DNA of 64,000 bases from Ornithinicoccus hortensis (GCF_006716185.1 NZ_VFOP01000001.1:1240001-1304000), one strand, 5' to 3'. Counted from the stretch's first letter, positions 27,095 through 34,913 are shown. The notes: generated from the letters alone by a model not told the origin. Program-made: numbers and translations.

Positions 27095-28023
27095 CACCCA
27101 CCCCAGAGCCGATCCCGTCGGGCGGCGCAGCCCCCGACCGCTACCGCTCGGAGGACGTCGACGTCCGGGGCGGCACGTTGCACCTCGGGGTCTGGGAGCC
27201 TGCCTCCGGCGCCGCCGAAGCGCCCACCGTGGTCGCGATCCACGGCATCACCTCCAGTCACCTCGCCTGGCCGCTGCTGCCCGAGGCGCTGCCGGAGGTC
27301 CGCGTCGTCGCCCCCGACCTGCGCGGCCGGGGACGCTCCAACGACCTGCCGGCCCCCTACGGCATGCCCTCCCACGCGGACGACGTGGCCGCGGCCATGG
27401 ATGCCCTCGGCATCGGGCAGGCCGTCATCGTTGGGCACTCGATGGGCGCCTTCGTCGCCCTGGTGCTCGCCGACCGGCACCCCGAGCGGGTCCGCTCCCT
27501 GGTGCTGGTCGACGGCGGTATGCCGTTGCTCCCCCCGGAAGGGGTGTCCCCGGACCAGCTGGCGCAGGCGGTCCTCGGACCGGCCGCCGACCGCCTGCAG
27601 ATGGAGTTCCCGGACCGCGAGTCCTACCGGCAGTTCTTCCGTGAGCACCCCGCCTTCGCCGGGGGCTGGACCGACCTGGTGCAGGACTACGTGGACTACG
27701 ACCTGGTCGGCCAGGAACCGCGGTTGCGGCCCGCCACCGCTGTCGCGGCGCTGCACGAGGACATCCGCGAACTCGTCGACGGCGACTCCCTGCTCACCGC
27801 GCTGGCCCACCTGCGCCACGACGCCACCTGGCTGGTCGCGCCGCGGGGGCTGATGGACGAGGTCCCACCGCTCTACCCGGACGCTGCCCGCGCGCACTGG
27901 ACCGCGCAGTACCCCGGCCTGGAGATGATCGAGGTCTCCGACGTCAACCACTACACGATCGTGATGGGTGAGACGGGGATGCGGGCGATCGCGCCGGTGG
28001 TCACGCGGGCCCTGGGGTCCTGA
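27091..28023 (+). CDS. alpha/beta hydrolase, last gene of the HAAT operon
   Basis: 310 aa. Oxyanion HG in VVAIHGITSSHLAWP, nucleophile elbow GHSMGAFVAL (Ser near residue 115), PDLRGRGRSNDLP, and a C-terminal DVNHYTIVMG with the catalytic His. The cap region is helical (EFPDRESYRQFFREHPAF). Overlaps tetR by 4 nt. Context suggests an esterase or C-C hydrolase supplying or consuming the acid handled by the operon, but substrate is unknown. Confidence 0.85.
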   Translation: MTPTPEPIPSGGAAPDRYRSEDVDVRGGTLHLGVWEPASGAAEAPTVVAIHGITSSHLAWPLLPEALPEVRVVAPDLRGRGRSNDLPAPYGMPSHADDVAAAMDALGIGQAVIVGHSMGAFVALVLADRHPERVRSLVLVDGGMPLLPPEGVSPDQLAQAVLGPAADRLQMEFPDRESYRQFFREHPAFAGGWTDLVQDYVDYDLVGQEPRLRPATAVAALHEDIRELVDGDSLLTALAHLRHDATWLVAPRGLMDEVPPLYPDAARAHWTAQYPGLEMIEVSDVNHYTIVMGETGMRAIAPVVTRALGS

Positions 28024-28047
28024 CCCGCTGATGGCGCACCCGGCGCG

Positions 28048-29571
28048 CTACCCGGCCAGCCCGTCCTCGTCGTCCCCACCCGCATCTGCCCAGAGCGCCG
28101 CCATCACGTCGTCCTCCAGGTCGTAGGGGTCGGCGGCCCCGGCCTCCTCGTCCCGGTACTCCTCGACCAGCCGCTGCCAGGCCTCCACGGCCGCCCGGAG
28201 GTCTGCCTCCGGTGTGTCGGCGGGCCCGTCGCGGGCCGCCGCCCAGTCGGTCGGCAGGTCGGTCATCGAGTCCAGGCAGGGCGGAGCCGCGGAGCGATAG
28301 AGGTGTCCCGTCGGGGTGGTCGTCTCGACGACATCGCGCCCGTCCGGCTGGCGCACCACCTGACTGGACCAGCCGAGGGTCTCCTTGATGTAGTTGCACG
28401 CCTCGCAGAGGCCCTGGCCGTTGCGCGTCGTGGTCCGCCCGGCACCCGAGACGGGCACCACGTGATCGGCATGCCGGACGGGTGCCCCGCACCACGGCGT
28501 CCGGCAGACCTGGTCGCGGGCGACGACGAGGCGGCGCAGGCGACCGTCGAAGGCCCTCCTGCCCGAGTCCAGGTCGCGGACCGAGGCATCCTCCGGCGCC
28601 AGGAACACCCGGCGGATCCACGCGCGCGCCACCTCGCGGAGCGGGTCGTCCGGGACCTCCGGACGGGTCGTGCCCCTGCGTGCGAGGTCCCGGGCAAGCT
28701 CGGCCGGGATGGGACCGAAGCCGGGGATGCGCCCGGACGTCTCGGCGCCGGCGAACAGCGACCGGTCGGTCATCACGACCTGCACCTCGACGTCCACGCC
28801 CGTGGCTGGGGACCGTCCCGTGACGCGCTCCACGAAGGTGTCGGCCGCGATCTGCCCGCGGGTCCGTTCGTCGCCGGACCGGCGCAACGCGTCCGCCTGC
28901 TGGGTGAGCGCCGCGTAGCAGGCGACGCCCTCCTCGACCGGGAGCAGTGCCGTGACGTAGGACATGACGTCGGGGGCGGGCCGGATGGTGACCCTCCGAT
29001 CGGTAGCGGCCTTGCGGGCACGGGCCACGAAGGCCTCCGGGTCGAGCTCGTAGGCCAGGGCCCGGGCGGTCGCCTCCAGCTTCGTCTCGGACACCGTCAC
29101 CAGGGAGTCCGCCAGCCGGGCATCCACCGCGGCCCGGTCCGCGGGACTGAGCCCGGCCGTGGCCCGCACCACCAGACCGGCAGCGAACTCGGTGATCCGG
29201 CCGTCCAGGAGGGCCCGGTGCGTCGTGGGCATGTCGGCGATCAGGGCCTGCGCGAGCCTCAGGTGGCCCCGCCCCCGCGCCGGGGACTCCCGGCGCGCGA
29301 GGGCGACCTCCGCACCGATGCTGCGCTGGGCATCGCGGGTAGACACGCCCCGGTGCCGCATGTCGTCCCGGCGACTCGTGGCGTAGTCCACGGCGAGCCT
29401 GGCTTGGGCGCCGGCACAGGCGCCCTTCAACCGCTCGAGGACCTCGATCTGGTCGATCCGCCCCATGTCGTCGAGGTCCGGCGCGGGGTGGGCGAGACGG
29501 CGCAGCAGGGCCTCCAGCTCACCGACCGCCACCGGCCGGTCGCTGGGTGTTGTCGTCGTCGACCCCTCCAT
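28048..29571 (-). CDS. DUF222 / HNH endonuclease signature protein (13E12-repeat type)
   Basis: 507 aa. The long DUF222 domain (about 20-320) precedes an HNH nuclease motif near residue 370: CRTPWCGAPVRHADHVVPVSG, then NGQGLCEACNYIKE. This is the multicopy actinobacterial 13E12 family, often strain-variable. It may be a remnant of a mobile system, but nothing beside it (reverse transcriptase, terminase, recombinase) supports that. The ATG is 6 nt from a minus-strand TACAGT (29578-29583), so leaderless transcription is likely. Acidic C-terminal tail. Confidence 0.88.
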   Translation of the reverse strand: MEGSTTTTPSDRPVAVGELEALLRRLAHPAPDLDDMGRIDQIEVLERLKGACAGAQARLAVDYATSRRDDMRHRGVSTRDAQRSIGAEVALARRESPARGRGHLRLAQALIADMPTTHRALLDGRITEFAAGLVVRATAGLSPADRAAVDARLADSLVTVSETKLEATARALAYELDPEAFVARARKAATDRRVTIRPAPDVMSYVTALLPVEEGVACYAALTQQADALRRSGDERTRGQIAADTFVERVTGRSPATGVDVEVQVVMTDRSLFAGAETSGRIPGFGPIPAELARDLARRGTTRPEVPDDPLREVARAWIRRVFLAPEDASVRDLDSGRRAFDGRLRRLVVARDQVCRTPWCGAPVRHADHVVPVSGAGRTTTRNGQGLCEACNYIKETLGWSSQVVRQPDGRDVVETTTPTGHLYRSAAPPCLDSMTDLPTDWAAARDGPADTPEADLRAAVEAWQRLVEEYRDEEAGAADPYDLEDDVMAALWADAGGDDEDGLAG

Positions 29572-29653
29572 GCGACAACTGTACGAGTGGCCACCGACAG
29601 AGCGGCTGACCTGCGCTTCGGCGCCCGGACGGAGAACGGGGAGAATGGTCGCT

Positions 29654-30442
29654 ATGCCACGCGCCGATCCCCGGGAGAAGGTGTTCTTCGCCTTCGGCAT
29701 CGCCGGCCGGACGGAGCTCCCGGCGGCTGCCCTGGTCGCCATCCTGGGTGACCTCGGGTTGACCGCTCCCGGGGCCCGGAGCCTGCTCGCGCGGATGGAG
29801 CGCACCGGCGCGGTCGAGGGGATCAGGGCCGGGCGCCGGGTGACCTACCGGCCGGCCGGGCCGAGCAGGAGTGGCTTCGAGCGGGTCAGGGCCAAGGGGG
29901 AGTCGCCGGGCGCGGACTGGGACGGCAGCTACGAGGCGGTGTTCTTCTCCGTCCCCGAGACGGAGCGTGCCTATCGCGACGACCTGAGACGCAAGGCGCG
30001 CAACCTGGGGTTCGGTGCGCTGCGCCCCGGCGTGCTGATCCATGCCGACCACGGTCGCGGAGACGTCCTGACCCGCCAGGTGGGTCCACCGCCCGCGGGT
30101 GGTCGGGTGTTCGCCGGGCGCTTGGTGATGGATCTCCCCGACGCGCGGACCGCCGCGCAAGAGGCGTGGTCCCTCGACGGCCTGGCTGCGCGGTACCGGA
30201 CCTTTGCCAGCGCCTGCCTGGCGGCCGTGGCGGGTGCCTCCCGCGTCCGGGTCGAGGACGCCGTGGCGGAGTATGCCCGGGTCTCCCTCGCCGCCCACGC
30301 GGTGCTGCTGGAGGGTCCGGAACTGCCCGCCGAACTGCTGCCGACGGACTGGCCCCACGCCGAACTGGCGGCGGCGCTGCGGACCCTGCACTCGGCATAC
30401 GAGCCGGCGCTCTCGGCGCGGCTGGCGATGCTCCTGACGTAG
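29654..30442 (+). CDS. PaaX-family transcriptional regulator
   Basis: 262 aa. N-terminal winged helix (AIVAILGDLGL-type segment ALVAILGDLGLTAPGARSLLARMERTGAVEGIRAGRRVTYR), then the PaaX central domain WDGSYEAVFFSVPETERAYRDDLRRKARNLGFGALRPGVLIHADH and the C-terminal domain SLDGLAARYRTF. PaaX regulators respond to phenylacetyl-CoA or related thioesters. No paa genes are here, but the CoA ligase operon ends 1.6 kb upstream. Start 29654 chosen: GAGAAT lies 7 nt before it; an ATG at 29645 is also in frame. Confidence 0.85.
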   Translation: MPRADPREKVFFAFGIAGRTELPAAALVAILGDLGLTAPGARSLLARMERTGAVEGIRAGRRVTYRPAGPSRSGFERVRAKGESPGADWDGSYEAVFFSVPETERAYRDDLRRKARNLGFGALRPGVLIHADHGRGDVLTRQVGPPPAGGRVFAGRLVMDLPDARTAAQEAWSLDGLAARYRTFASACLAAVAGASRVRVEDAVAEYARVSLAAHAVLLEGPELPAELLPTDWPHAELAAALRTLHSAYEPALSARLAMLLT

Positions 30443-30454
30443 GCCGTCCGGGGG

Positions 30455-30670
30455 CTATGCGGCGCTGTGACGGCCGCCGATCACTCCCGCGACCAGCGCC
30501 GTGACCACCGCACCACCGATGAGGAAGCCGAAACCGCCGCCGACGATGGCGGCGTCGCTGAACCCGTCCAGCAGGACCGTGATGACCATCCAGATGAAGC
30601 CCGCAATGAGTCCGGCGAGCAGCGCACTGCTGAACCTGGCGCCAGGACCCGCCCCTTGAGTCGTTGTCAT
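30455..30670 (-). CDS. small membrane protein
   Basis: 71 aa with two TM helices (SALLAGLIAGFIWMVITVLL and VGGGFGFLIGGAVVTALVAGVIGG), glycine-rich, ending RHSAA. No family recognised. Convergent with the PaaX regulator and 104 bp from the divergent ychF. Codon use matches the host, and the two clean TM segments support it being real. Confidence 0.6.
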   Translation of the reverse strand: MTTTQGAGPGARFSSALLAGLIAGFIWMVITVLLDGFSDAAIVGGGFGFLIGGAVVTALVAGVIGGRHSAA

Positions 30671-30759
30671 GGCTCACGATCGTATGCCAAGTCAGCGCAT
30701 CGCGCAGGAGGTCACCCTCCCGTGCCCAAACCCCGGACCGTCCGGCGCCGCCGCGACGG

Positions 30760-30765
30760 TAGACT
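30760..30765 (+). promoter_or_regulatory. -10 box of ychF
   Basis: TAGACT ends 9 nt before the GTG at 30775, giving a predicted 5' UTR of only about 2-3 nt. No ribosome binding site is visible before the GTG. Confidence 0.45.
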
Positions 30766-30774
30766 CCTGTCCCC

Positions 30775-31860
30775 GTGGCCCTCACCATCGGAATCGTCGG
30801 ACTGCCCAACGTCGGCAAGTCCACGCTCTTCAACGCGCTGACCAAGAACACCGTGCTCGCGGCGAACTACCCGTTCGCCACCATCGAGCCCAATATCGGG
30901 GTCGTGCCGCTCGCCGACCCACGCCTGGCCCGACTCGCCGAGATCTTCGGCAGCGCCCGGATCCTGCCGGCGCCGGTCAGCTTCGTCGACATCGCCGGCA
31001 TCGTGCGCGGCGCCTCGGAGGGGGAGGGGTTGGGCAACAAGTTCCTGGCCAACATCCGTGAGGCCGACGCGATCTGCCAGGTGGTGCGCGCCTTCGTCGA
31101 CGACGACGTGGTGCACGTCGACGGCAAGGTCTCGCCCAAGGACGACATCGAGACGATCAACACCGAACTGATCCTGGCCGACCTGCAGACCCTGGAGACC
31201 GCCATCCCGCGGCTGGAGAAGGAGGTCAAGGGCAAGAAGACCGACAAGGAGGTCCTCGACACCGCGCTCGCCGCACAGCGGGTGCTCGAGGAGGGGACCA
31301 CCCTGTTCGTCGGTGGCGAGGCGGCCGGCGTGGACGCGAAGCTGGCCAAGGGGCTGGGCCTGCTCACCACCAAGCCGTTCCTCTACGTCTTCAACCTCGA
31401 CGAGGACGGCCTCACCGACGCCAGTCTGCACGACGAACTCGCAGCCCTGGTCGCCCCGGCCGAGGCCATCTACCTCAACGCCAAGCTGGAGGCCGACCTG
31501 GCCGAGCTCGACCCGGAGGACGCCGCCGAGCTGCTCGAGTCCGTCGGCGTCACCGAGCCCGGGCTGGAACAGCTCGCGCGGGTGGGTTTCCAGAACCTCG
31601 GGCTGCAGACGTACCTGACCGCCGGCCCCAAGGAGACCAGGGCCTGGACGATCACCAAGGGGTGGACCGCGCCGCAGGCCGCCGGGGTCATCCACACCGA
31701 CTTCCAGCGCGGCTTCATCAAGGCGGAGGTCGTCTCCTTCGACGACCTCGATGCGGCCGGGTCGATGGCCGAGGCCCGTGCCGCCGGCAAGGTGCGCATG
31801 GAGGGCAAGGACTACGTCATGGCCGACGGTGACGTGGTGGAGTTCCGATTTAACGTCTAG
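30775..31860 (+). CDS. ychF: redox-regulated ribosome-associated ATPase/GTPase YchF
   Basis: 361-aa Obg-family P-loop NTPase. G1 GLPNVGKST (residues 9-17), switch region FATIEPNIGVVPLADPRL, G3 VDIAGIVRGASEGEGLGNKFL, NLDE (207-210) replacing the GTPase NKxD as expected for ATP-preferring YchF, and the C-terminal TGS domain ending AAGKVRMEGKDYVMADGDVVEFRFNV. The last codons use CGA and TTT, rare in the neighbouring genes, and this terminal 25 nt recurs twice downstream. I infer the 3' end was replaced by an integrating element while preserving the protein. Confidence 0.96.
   Translation: MALTIGIVGLPNVGKSTLFNALTKNTVLAANYPFATIEPNIGVVPLADPRLARLAEIFGSARILPAPVSFVDIAGIVRGASEGEGLGNKFLANIREADAICQVVRAFVDDDVVHVDGKVSPKDDIETINTELILADLQTLETAIPRLEKEVKGKKTDKEVLDTALAAQRVLEEGTTLFVGGEAAGVDAKLAKGLGLLTTKPFLYVFNLDEDGLTDASLHDELAALVAPAEAIYLNAKLEADLAELDPEDAAELLESVGVTEPGLEQLARVGFQNLGLQTYLTAGPKETRAWTITKGWTAPQAAGVIHTDFQRGFIKAEVVSFDDLDAAGSMAEARAAGKVRMEGKDYVMADGDVVEFRFNV
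31836..31860 (+). repeat. ychF 3'-end attachment-like repeat, copy 1
   Basis: Last 25 nt of ychF: GGTGGAGTTCCG, then A, then TTTAACGTCTAG; encodes VEFRFNV-stop. The same sequence recurs with one mismatch at 35024 and three at 33366. It marks the left edge of the low-GC segment. Placement in the 3' end of a conserved gene is the classic attachment site of tyrosine-recombinase elements. Confidence 0.8.
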
Positions 31861-31988
31861 GTGCCGCCGCGCGCGCGGCTCAGTTATCAACACTGCCGCA
31901 GCCGGGGCTCCGTTCATGCATCGAGGGGATCGAGCGCGAGACCGACGGTATCCAGAATCTCCGCATCCGGACGCTCAACGGTGGGCTG

Positions 31989-32537
31989 TCACTGGGCCGC
32001 GCCCTCCGCCCACCGCGTGATGATGGTGCGGGCCTCCTCGACGGTGATCGCACCTGCCAGCACGTCGATCGTGAGACCGTCGGCGAGGGCAAGCACCGTT
32101 GTCGCACGCGCGTTGACGTTCTCTGCATCGGTGTCACATTCGGTGATCAAGGTTGCGACCTCGGCGCGTAGGCGTACCCAAAGATCGCGGTAGACCTCAC
32201 CGATCTCCGGGTCTGTCAGGGCACGTGCCGAGAAGGCGACCCACACACGCGCAGTAGGGTCGTCGATCCCTGACGGGATGAGCAGCTTGAGCAATGTCAC
32301 AAGGCGACCCCTGGCGTCCTGCGCGGACGTGGCCTGACCATACCGTTCGGCCGATCGCGCGATTACAGTGCGCAGCGCCGCTCTCAGCATGGCTGCTTTC
32401 GTCGGGAAGTGGTGCTGTACGGCCCCGATCGAGACACCGGCCCGACTCGCCACCGACCGAACACTGAGGGTCTCGAGCCCGGACTTTGAGATCAGGTCGA
32501 TGACGTGCTCGGTGAGTGCGTCAGCGGCGGTTGACAT
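31989..32537 (-). CDS. TetR-family regulator of element 1
   Basis: 182 aa. HTH LSVRSVASRAGVSIGAVQHHFPTKAAMLRAAL at about residues 24-55, BetI-like. C-terminal domain with ARVWVAFSARALTDPEIGEVYRDLWVRLRAEVATLI typical of TetR_C_6. Start MSTAADAL overlaps the membrane-protein stop by 17 nt, so translation is coupled. Probably binds the two CCATACG-N2-CGTATGG sites upstream of the operon. Lower GC and different codon use than flanking genes suggest transfer. Confidence 0.88.
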   Translation of the reverse strand: MSTAADALTEHVIDLISKSGLETLSVRSVASRAGVSIGAVQHHFPTKAAMLRAALRTVIARSAERYGQATSAQDARGRLVTLLKLLIPSGIDDPTARVWVAFSARALTDPEIGEVYRDLWVRLRAEVATLITECDTDAENVNARATTVLALADGLTIDVLAGAITVEEARTIITRWAEGAAQ

Positions 32538-33114
32538 GAGCACGATCGTAGAACTGTTTGGCCTTGATAGCGGCGTTTGCCACAGCGGCCGCGGGTTCCC
32601 GCCGTCCATCCGCGGTTGGCCGACCGCTGACTACCGCGAGACACAGCAGAAGGACGCCGAGGCCGAGCAGAGCGAACTGCGCCGTCTCGACGAGCAGCCC
32701 CAAGATCTCGGACAGATCCTCGTTGTTCGTCCCCAAGCCCACGTGTACGAAAGTCAGCGCAGATCCGACCGCCACCAGTGCGAGCCCCGTCGAGAGCCAT
32801 GCGACGGGGGTCCGTCCGCCCTGGCGGCCCGCGAATGCGCCGATCACGACCAAGATCACGCTCACGGCGAGCAGAGCTACCCGCAGCAGCGCCCACGCTC
32901 GCATAGTGCCAAGGAACGCCTCGCCTGAGGCTCCTCCGCCGCTGAAGAGGGACAGGCGCGGCCCGAGGAATCCGACGATCGACGCTGCTAGCGCCACGAC
33001 GGCACCTGCTATTCCCCACGTCACGCCCGTCCGGGCCCTTTGCCGGTACATGATCATCAACACGATGCCGCCGATCGGTGCCAGCACCCCCACTGCTTCT
33101 AAGGCCCGGAACAC
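32521..33114 (-). CDS. five-TM membrane protein of element 1
   Basis: 197 aa, unknown family. Predicted TM segments: VGVLAPIGGIVLMIMY, WGIAGAVVALAASIVGFLG, ALLRVALLAVSVILVVIGAF, VAWLSTGLALVAVGSALTFV and QFALLGLGVLLLCLAVVSG, with a basic C-terminus. GTG start preceded by AAGGAG at good spacing. First gene of a two-gene operon with its presumed repressor; the TetR-plus-membrane-protein pairing hints at a stress or efflux-related role, but it is too small for a standard MFS pump. Confidence 0.8.
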   Translation of the reverse strand: MFRALEAVGVLAPIGGIVLMIMYRQRARTGVTWGIAGAVVALAASIVGFLGPRLSLFSGGGASGEAFLGTMRAWALLRVALLAVSVILVVIGAFAGRQGGRTPVAWLSTGLALVAVGSALTFVHVGLGTNNEDLSEILGLLVETAQFALLGLGVLLLCLAVVSGRPTADGRREPAAAVANAAIKAKQFYDRAHVNRR

Positions 33115-33135
33115 AGACCACTCCTTCCTTCAGAC

Positions 33136-33151
33136 CCATACGTGCGTATGG
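33136..33151. promoter_or_regulatory. operator copy 1 of element-1 operon
   Basis: CCATACG-TG-CGTATGG, 7-bp perfect arms, 22 bp before the GTG of the membrane-protein gene. Pairs with an identical-arm site 29 bp away. Confidence 0.75.
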
Positions 33152-33164
33152 TTGAACCACATTA

Positions 33165-33180
33165 CCATACGCCCGTATGG
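33165..33180. promoter_or_regulatory. operator copy 2 of element-1 operon
   Basis: CCATACG-CC-CGTATGG, same arms as the site at 33136. The 29-bp centre-to-centre spacing is close to three helical turns, which suits two TetR dimers on one DNA face. Confidence 0.75.
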
Positions 33181-33365
33181 ATCGCTTTTGGGGTTGGTGG
33201 CGTGTAGGCTTGAGGGTGGCGACAGGCGGCTCGCCGGCAGGGCTGATTTCGAAGGGCAGCGCCGACAGAAGGGTGTTCAGAGTGCGCCTGGCTGTGGTCC
33301 GCAGGCGCGAAGCGACGTAACCCGGGGTATCCTGCGCCGCGAGACTGCCCTATGTGTGGAGACGC

Positions 33366-33390
33366 GGTGGAGTTCCGCTTCAACGTTTAG
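33366..33390 (+). repeat. ychF 3'-end attachment-like repeat, copy 2
   Basis: GGTGGAGTTCCG, C, TTCAACGTTTAG: 22/25 identical to copy 1 and still encoding VEFRFNV-stop. Homology extends upstream in the ychF frame to GDAVEFRFNV-stop (33358-33390), 28/33 with mostly silent changes. It therefore derives from the end of a ychF coding sequence, from another lineage, not from chance similarity. Confidence 0.8.
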
Positions 33391-33417
33391 TCACGCGGCG
33401 CGAACATCTCCCGCTAT

Positions 33418-34227
33418 TCAGTGGACGAGCCCGGTGAGACGCTCGCTGATGCGGCGCAGCTGCGCGCGTGCATCGGTGTCGTACGCCTGCGGATGCATCC
33501 GGCTTCTGCGCGTGCCGTCGAAGTAGTGCCCAGTCGTGTCCGCCAGCGAGGGGTCGGTCGCCAGTCGGAACACGGCCTGCGCTCCTTGGTCGGCCGAGCC
33601 GGATGGGGCGATGCCTGCGGCTCGGACCATCGTCGTATCGAGGTGCGTTCCGGGATGCAGGCAGTTCGCGGTCAAGACACTGGTTGCATGCTCCTGGGCG
33701 AGATCGAACGTGAGCATGCCGAGTGCGACTTTGCTCTGACCGTAGGCACGAGTGCCGCTATAGCCGCTATTCAGCATGAGGTCATCGAAGCTGATGCTGC
33801 TCTGGCCGGCCGAGACGACGTTGACGATGCGGGACGGCCGCGCAGCGCTGAGCGTCGGCAGTAGGAGCCGCGTCATGAGGAACGGTGCGAGGTAGTTCAC
33901 CGCGAGGTGTCGCTCGAAGCCCTCTGGGGTCTGTTCGCGAGGTCCACCGGGGACCGAGATGCCGGCGTTGTTGACAAGGATGTCCAGCTGGTCGCAGGTG
34001 TCGAGGACGGTGTGGGCCAGCACTCGTACGTCGTCGAGCGAAGCGAGGTCGGCGGGTAGAAAGTGTGCCGAAGCGCCCGCCGATTCAGCCTCGGCGACCG
34101 CGTCAGCTCCTCGACGAGCATCACGGCCGTGGAGGAGCAGGTGGTTCCCGGGGCGCGCGAACCGCGTGGCGAGTCGACGTCCGATGCCGTCTGTTGCTCC
34201 AGTGATCAGGACGGTGAGGTCGGGCAT
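33418..34227 (-). CDS. SDR-family oxidoreductase
   Basis: 269-aa classical short-chain dehydrogenase: cofactor motif TGATDGIG near residue 10, HGRDARRGADA (Arg favouring NADP), DLASLDDVRVLAH, NNAGISVPGG near 90, catalytic Ser in VSAGQSSISFDD and Tyr/Lys in YGQSKVALGML near 165. Family resemblance to retinol-dehydrogenase/protochlorophyllide-type SDRs (TANCLHPGTHLDTTMV). Divergent from tetR and probably its target. Substrate unknown. Codon use is less GC-biased than the backbone. Confidence 0.88.
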   Translation of the reverse strand: MPDLTVLITGATDGIGRRLATRFARPGNHLLLHGRDARRGADAVAEAESAGASAHFLPADLASLDDVRVLAHTVLDTCDQLDILVNNAGISVPGGPREQTPEGFERHLAVNYLAPFLMTRLLLPTLSAARPSRIVNVVSAGQSSISFDDLMLNSGYSGTRAYGQSKVALGMLTFDLAQEHATSVLTANCLHPGTHLDTTMVRAAGIAPSGSADQGAQAVFRLATDPSLADTTGHYFDGTRRSRMHPQAYDTDARAQLRRISERLTGLVH

Positions 34228-34254
34228 GGTGCTCCTAACTCGAAACGGAGGGAT

Positions 34255-34276
34255 ACTACGGATTGTGATCCGTAGT
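34255..34276. promoter_or_regulatory. 22-bp operator between SDR and tetR
   Basis: ACTACGGAT, spacer TGTG, ATCCGTAGT: perfect 9-bp arms in the 89-bp divergent gap. Expected to be bound by the TetR at 34317-34913, repressing both directions. Confidence 0.8.
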
Positions 34277-34316
34277 GACTCTACGCTTACGCTGGGTCGA
34301 TGGGAAGCGTTGTGCC

Positions 34317-34913
34317 ATGAGTCCGCCCACTGGCCGTAGGCCGCGCGCCGACGCGCAACGCAACCGGTCTCGGCTCATCGCCGCCGCGCGAGCGGTCGTC
34401 GACGAGGACGGCGGTCTCGGCAGCTTGGACCGCGTTGCGCAAGAGGCCGGCGTGAGCATTGCGACGTTGTATCGGCACTTTCCTCAGCGTGACGCGTTGA
34501 TCGAAGCGATCTACACCGAGGAAGTCGACGCTCTCGTGACCGCGGCCCGAGAGCTTGGAGCCGAACGCGACCCAATCGAGGCACTTCGCGAGTGGTTGCT
34601 GCTGTTCGTCGAGTTCCTCGACACCAAGAGGGGGATGTCGGAAGTCCTCGGCACGCTGTTGCGTGGCCCTGACGCGCTCTTCCGTGACTCGACCGAGCGG
34701 TTGTCGTCCAGCGTCGCTGAGCTGGTTCTTCAGGCTCAGAGCTCTGGGCAGTTGAGTGCTGGTATTGACCCGGTCGATCTGTTGCGCGCGCTCGGCGGTG
34801 TCGCGTCGGTGAATCCCAGCGAAGCGTGGCGGGCCTCTGCGGTCGGACTCGTCGATGTCCTGCTGCGAGGACTTCAGCATCGAGACGACGCCGGGAACGA
34901 GACGCGGCCGTGA
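34317..34913 (+). CDS. TetR-family regulator of element 2
   Basis: 198 aa. RRPRADAQRNRSRLIAAARAVVDEDGGLGSLDRVAQEAGVSIATLYRHFPQRDALIEAIY is a textbook TetR DNA-binding domain (about 7-65); the C-terminal part resembles the SbtR-like TetR_C (LRGPDALFRDSTERLSSSVAELVLQAQ). Start MSPPTGRR selected; the upstream ATG at 34275 lies within the operator. Divergent from the SDR gene it presumably represses. Confidence 0.88.
   Translation: MSPPTGRRPRADAQRNRSRLIAAARAVVDEDGGLGSLDRVAQEAGVSIATLYRHFPQRDALIEAIYTEEVDALVTAARELGAERDPIEALREWLLLFVEFLDTKRGMSEVLGTLLRGPDALFRDSTERLSSSVAELVLQAQSSGQLSAGIDPVDLLRALGGVASVNPSEAWRASAVGLVDVLLRGLQHRDDAGNETRP

Larger units (their letters stand above)
31861..33390. mobile_element. 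putative cargo-only integrative element 1
   Basis: 1.53 kb between ychF 3'-end repeats 1 and 2. Contents: tetR (31989-32537) and a membrane-protein gene (32521-33114) in one minus-strand operon, twin operators upstream, and no recombinase. GC is visibly lower than in the flanks. The right repeat belongs to the element/target junction. Could be a remnant of a larger element or a non-autonomous one mobilised in trans. Confidence 0.6.

Noticed and set aside
28048-29571. DUF222-HNH gene as a group I/II intron or homing element
   Set aside because: No intron-type structure, reverse transcriptase or interrupted host gene; the family is common and dispersed in actinobacteria.
29886-30851. 321-codon minus-strand ORF across the PaaX and ychF start regions
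   Set aside because: Arg/Pro-rich low-complexity translation; the plus-strand PaaX gene and small membrane protein explain the DNA.
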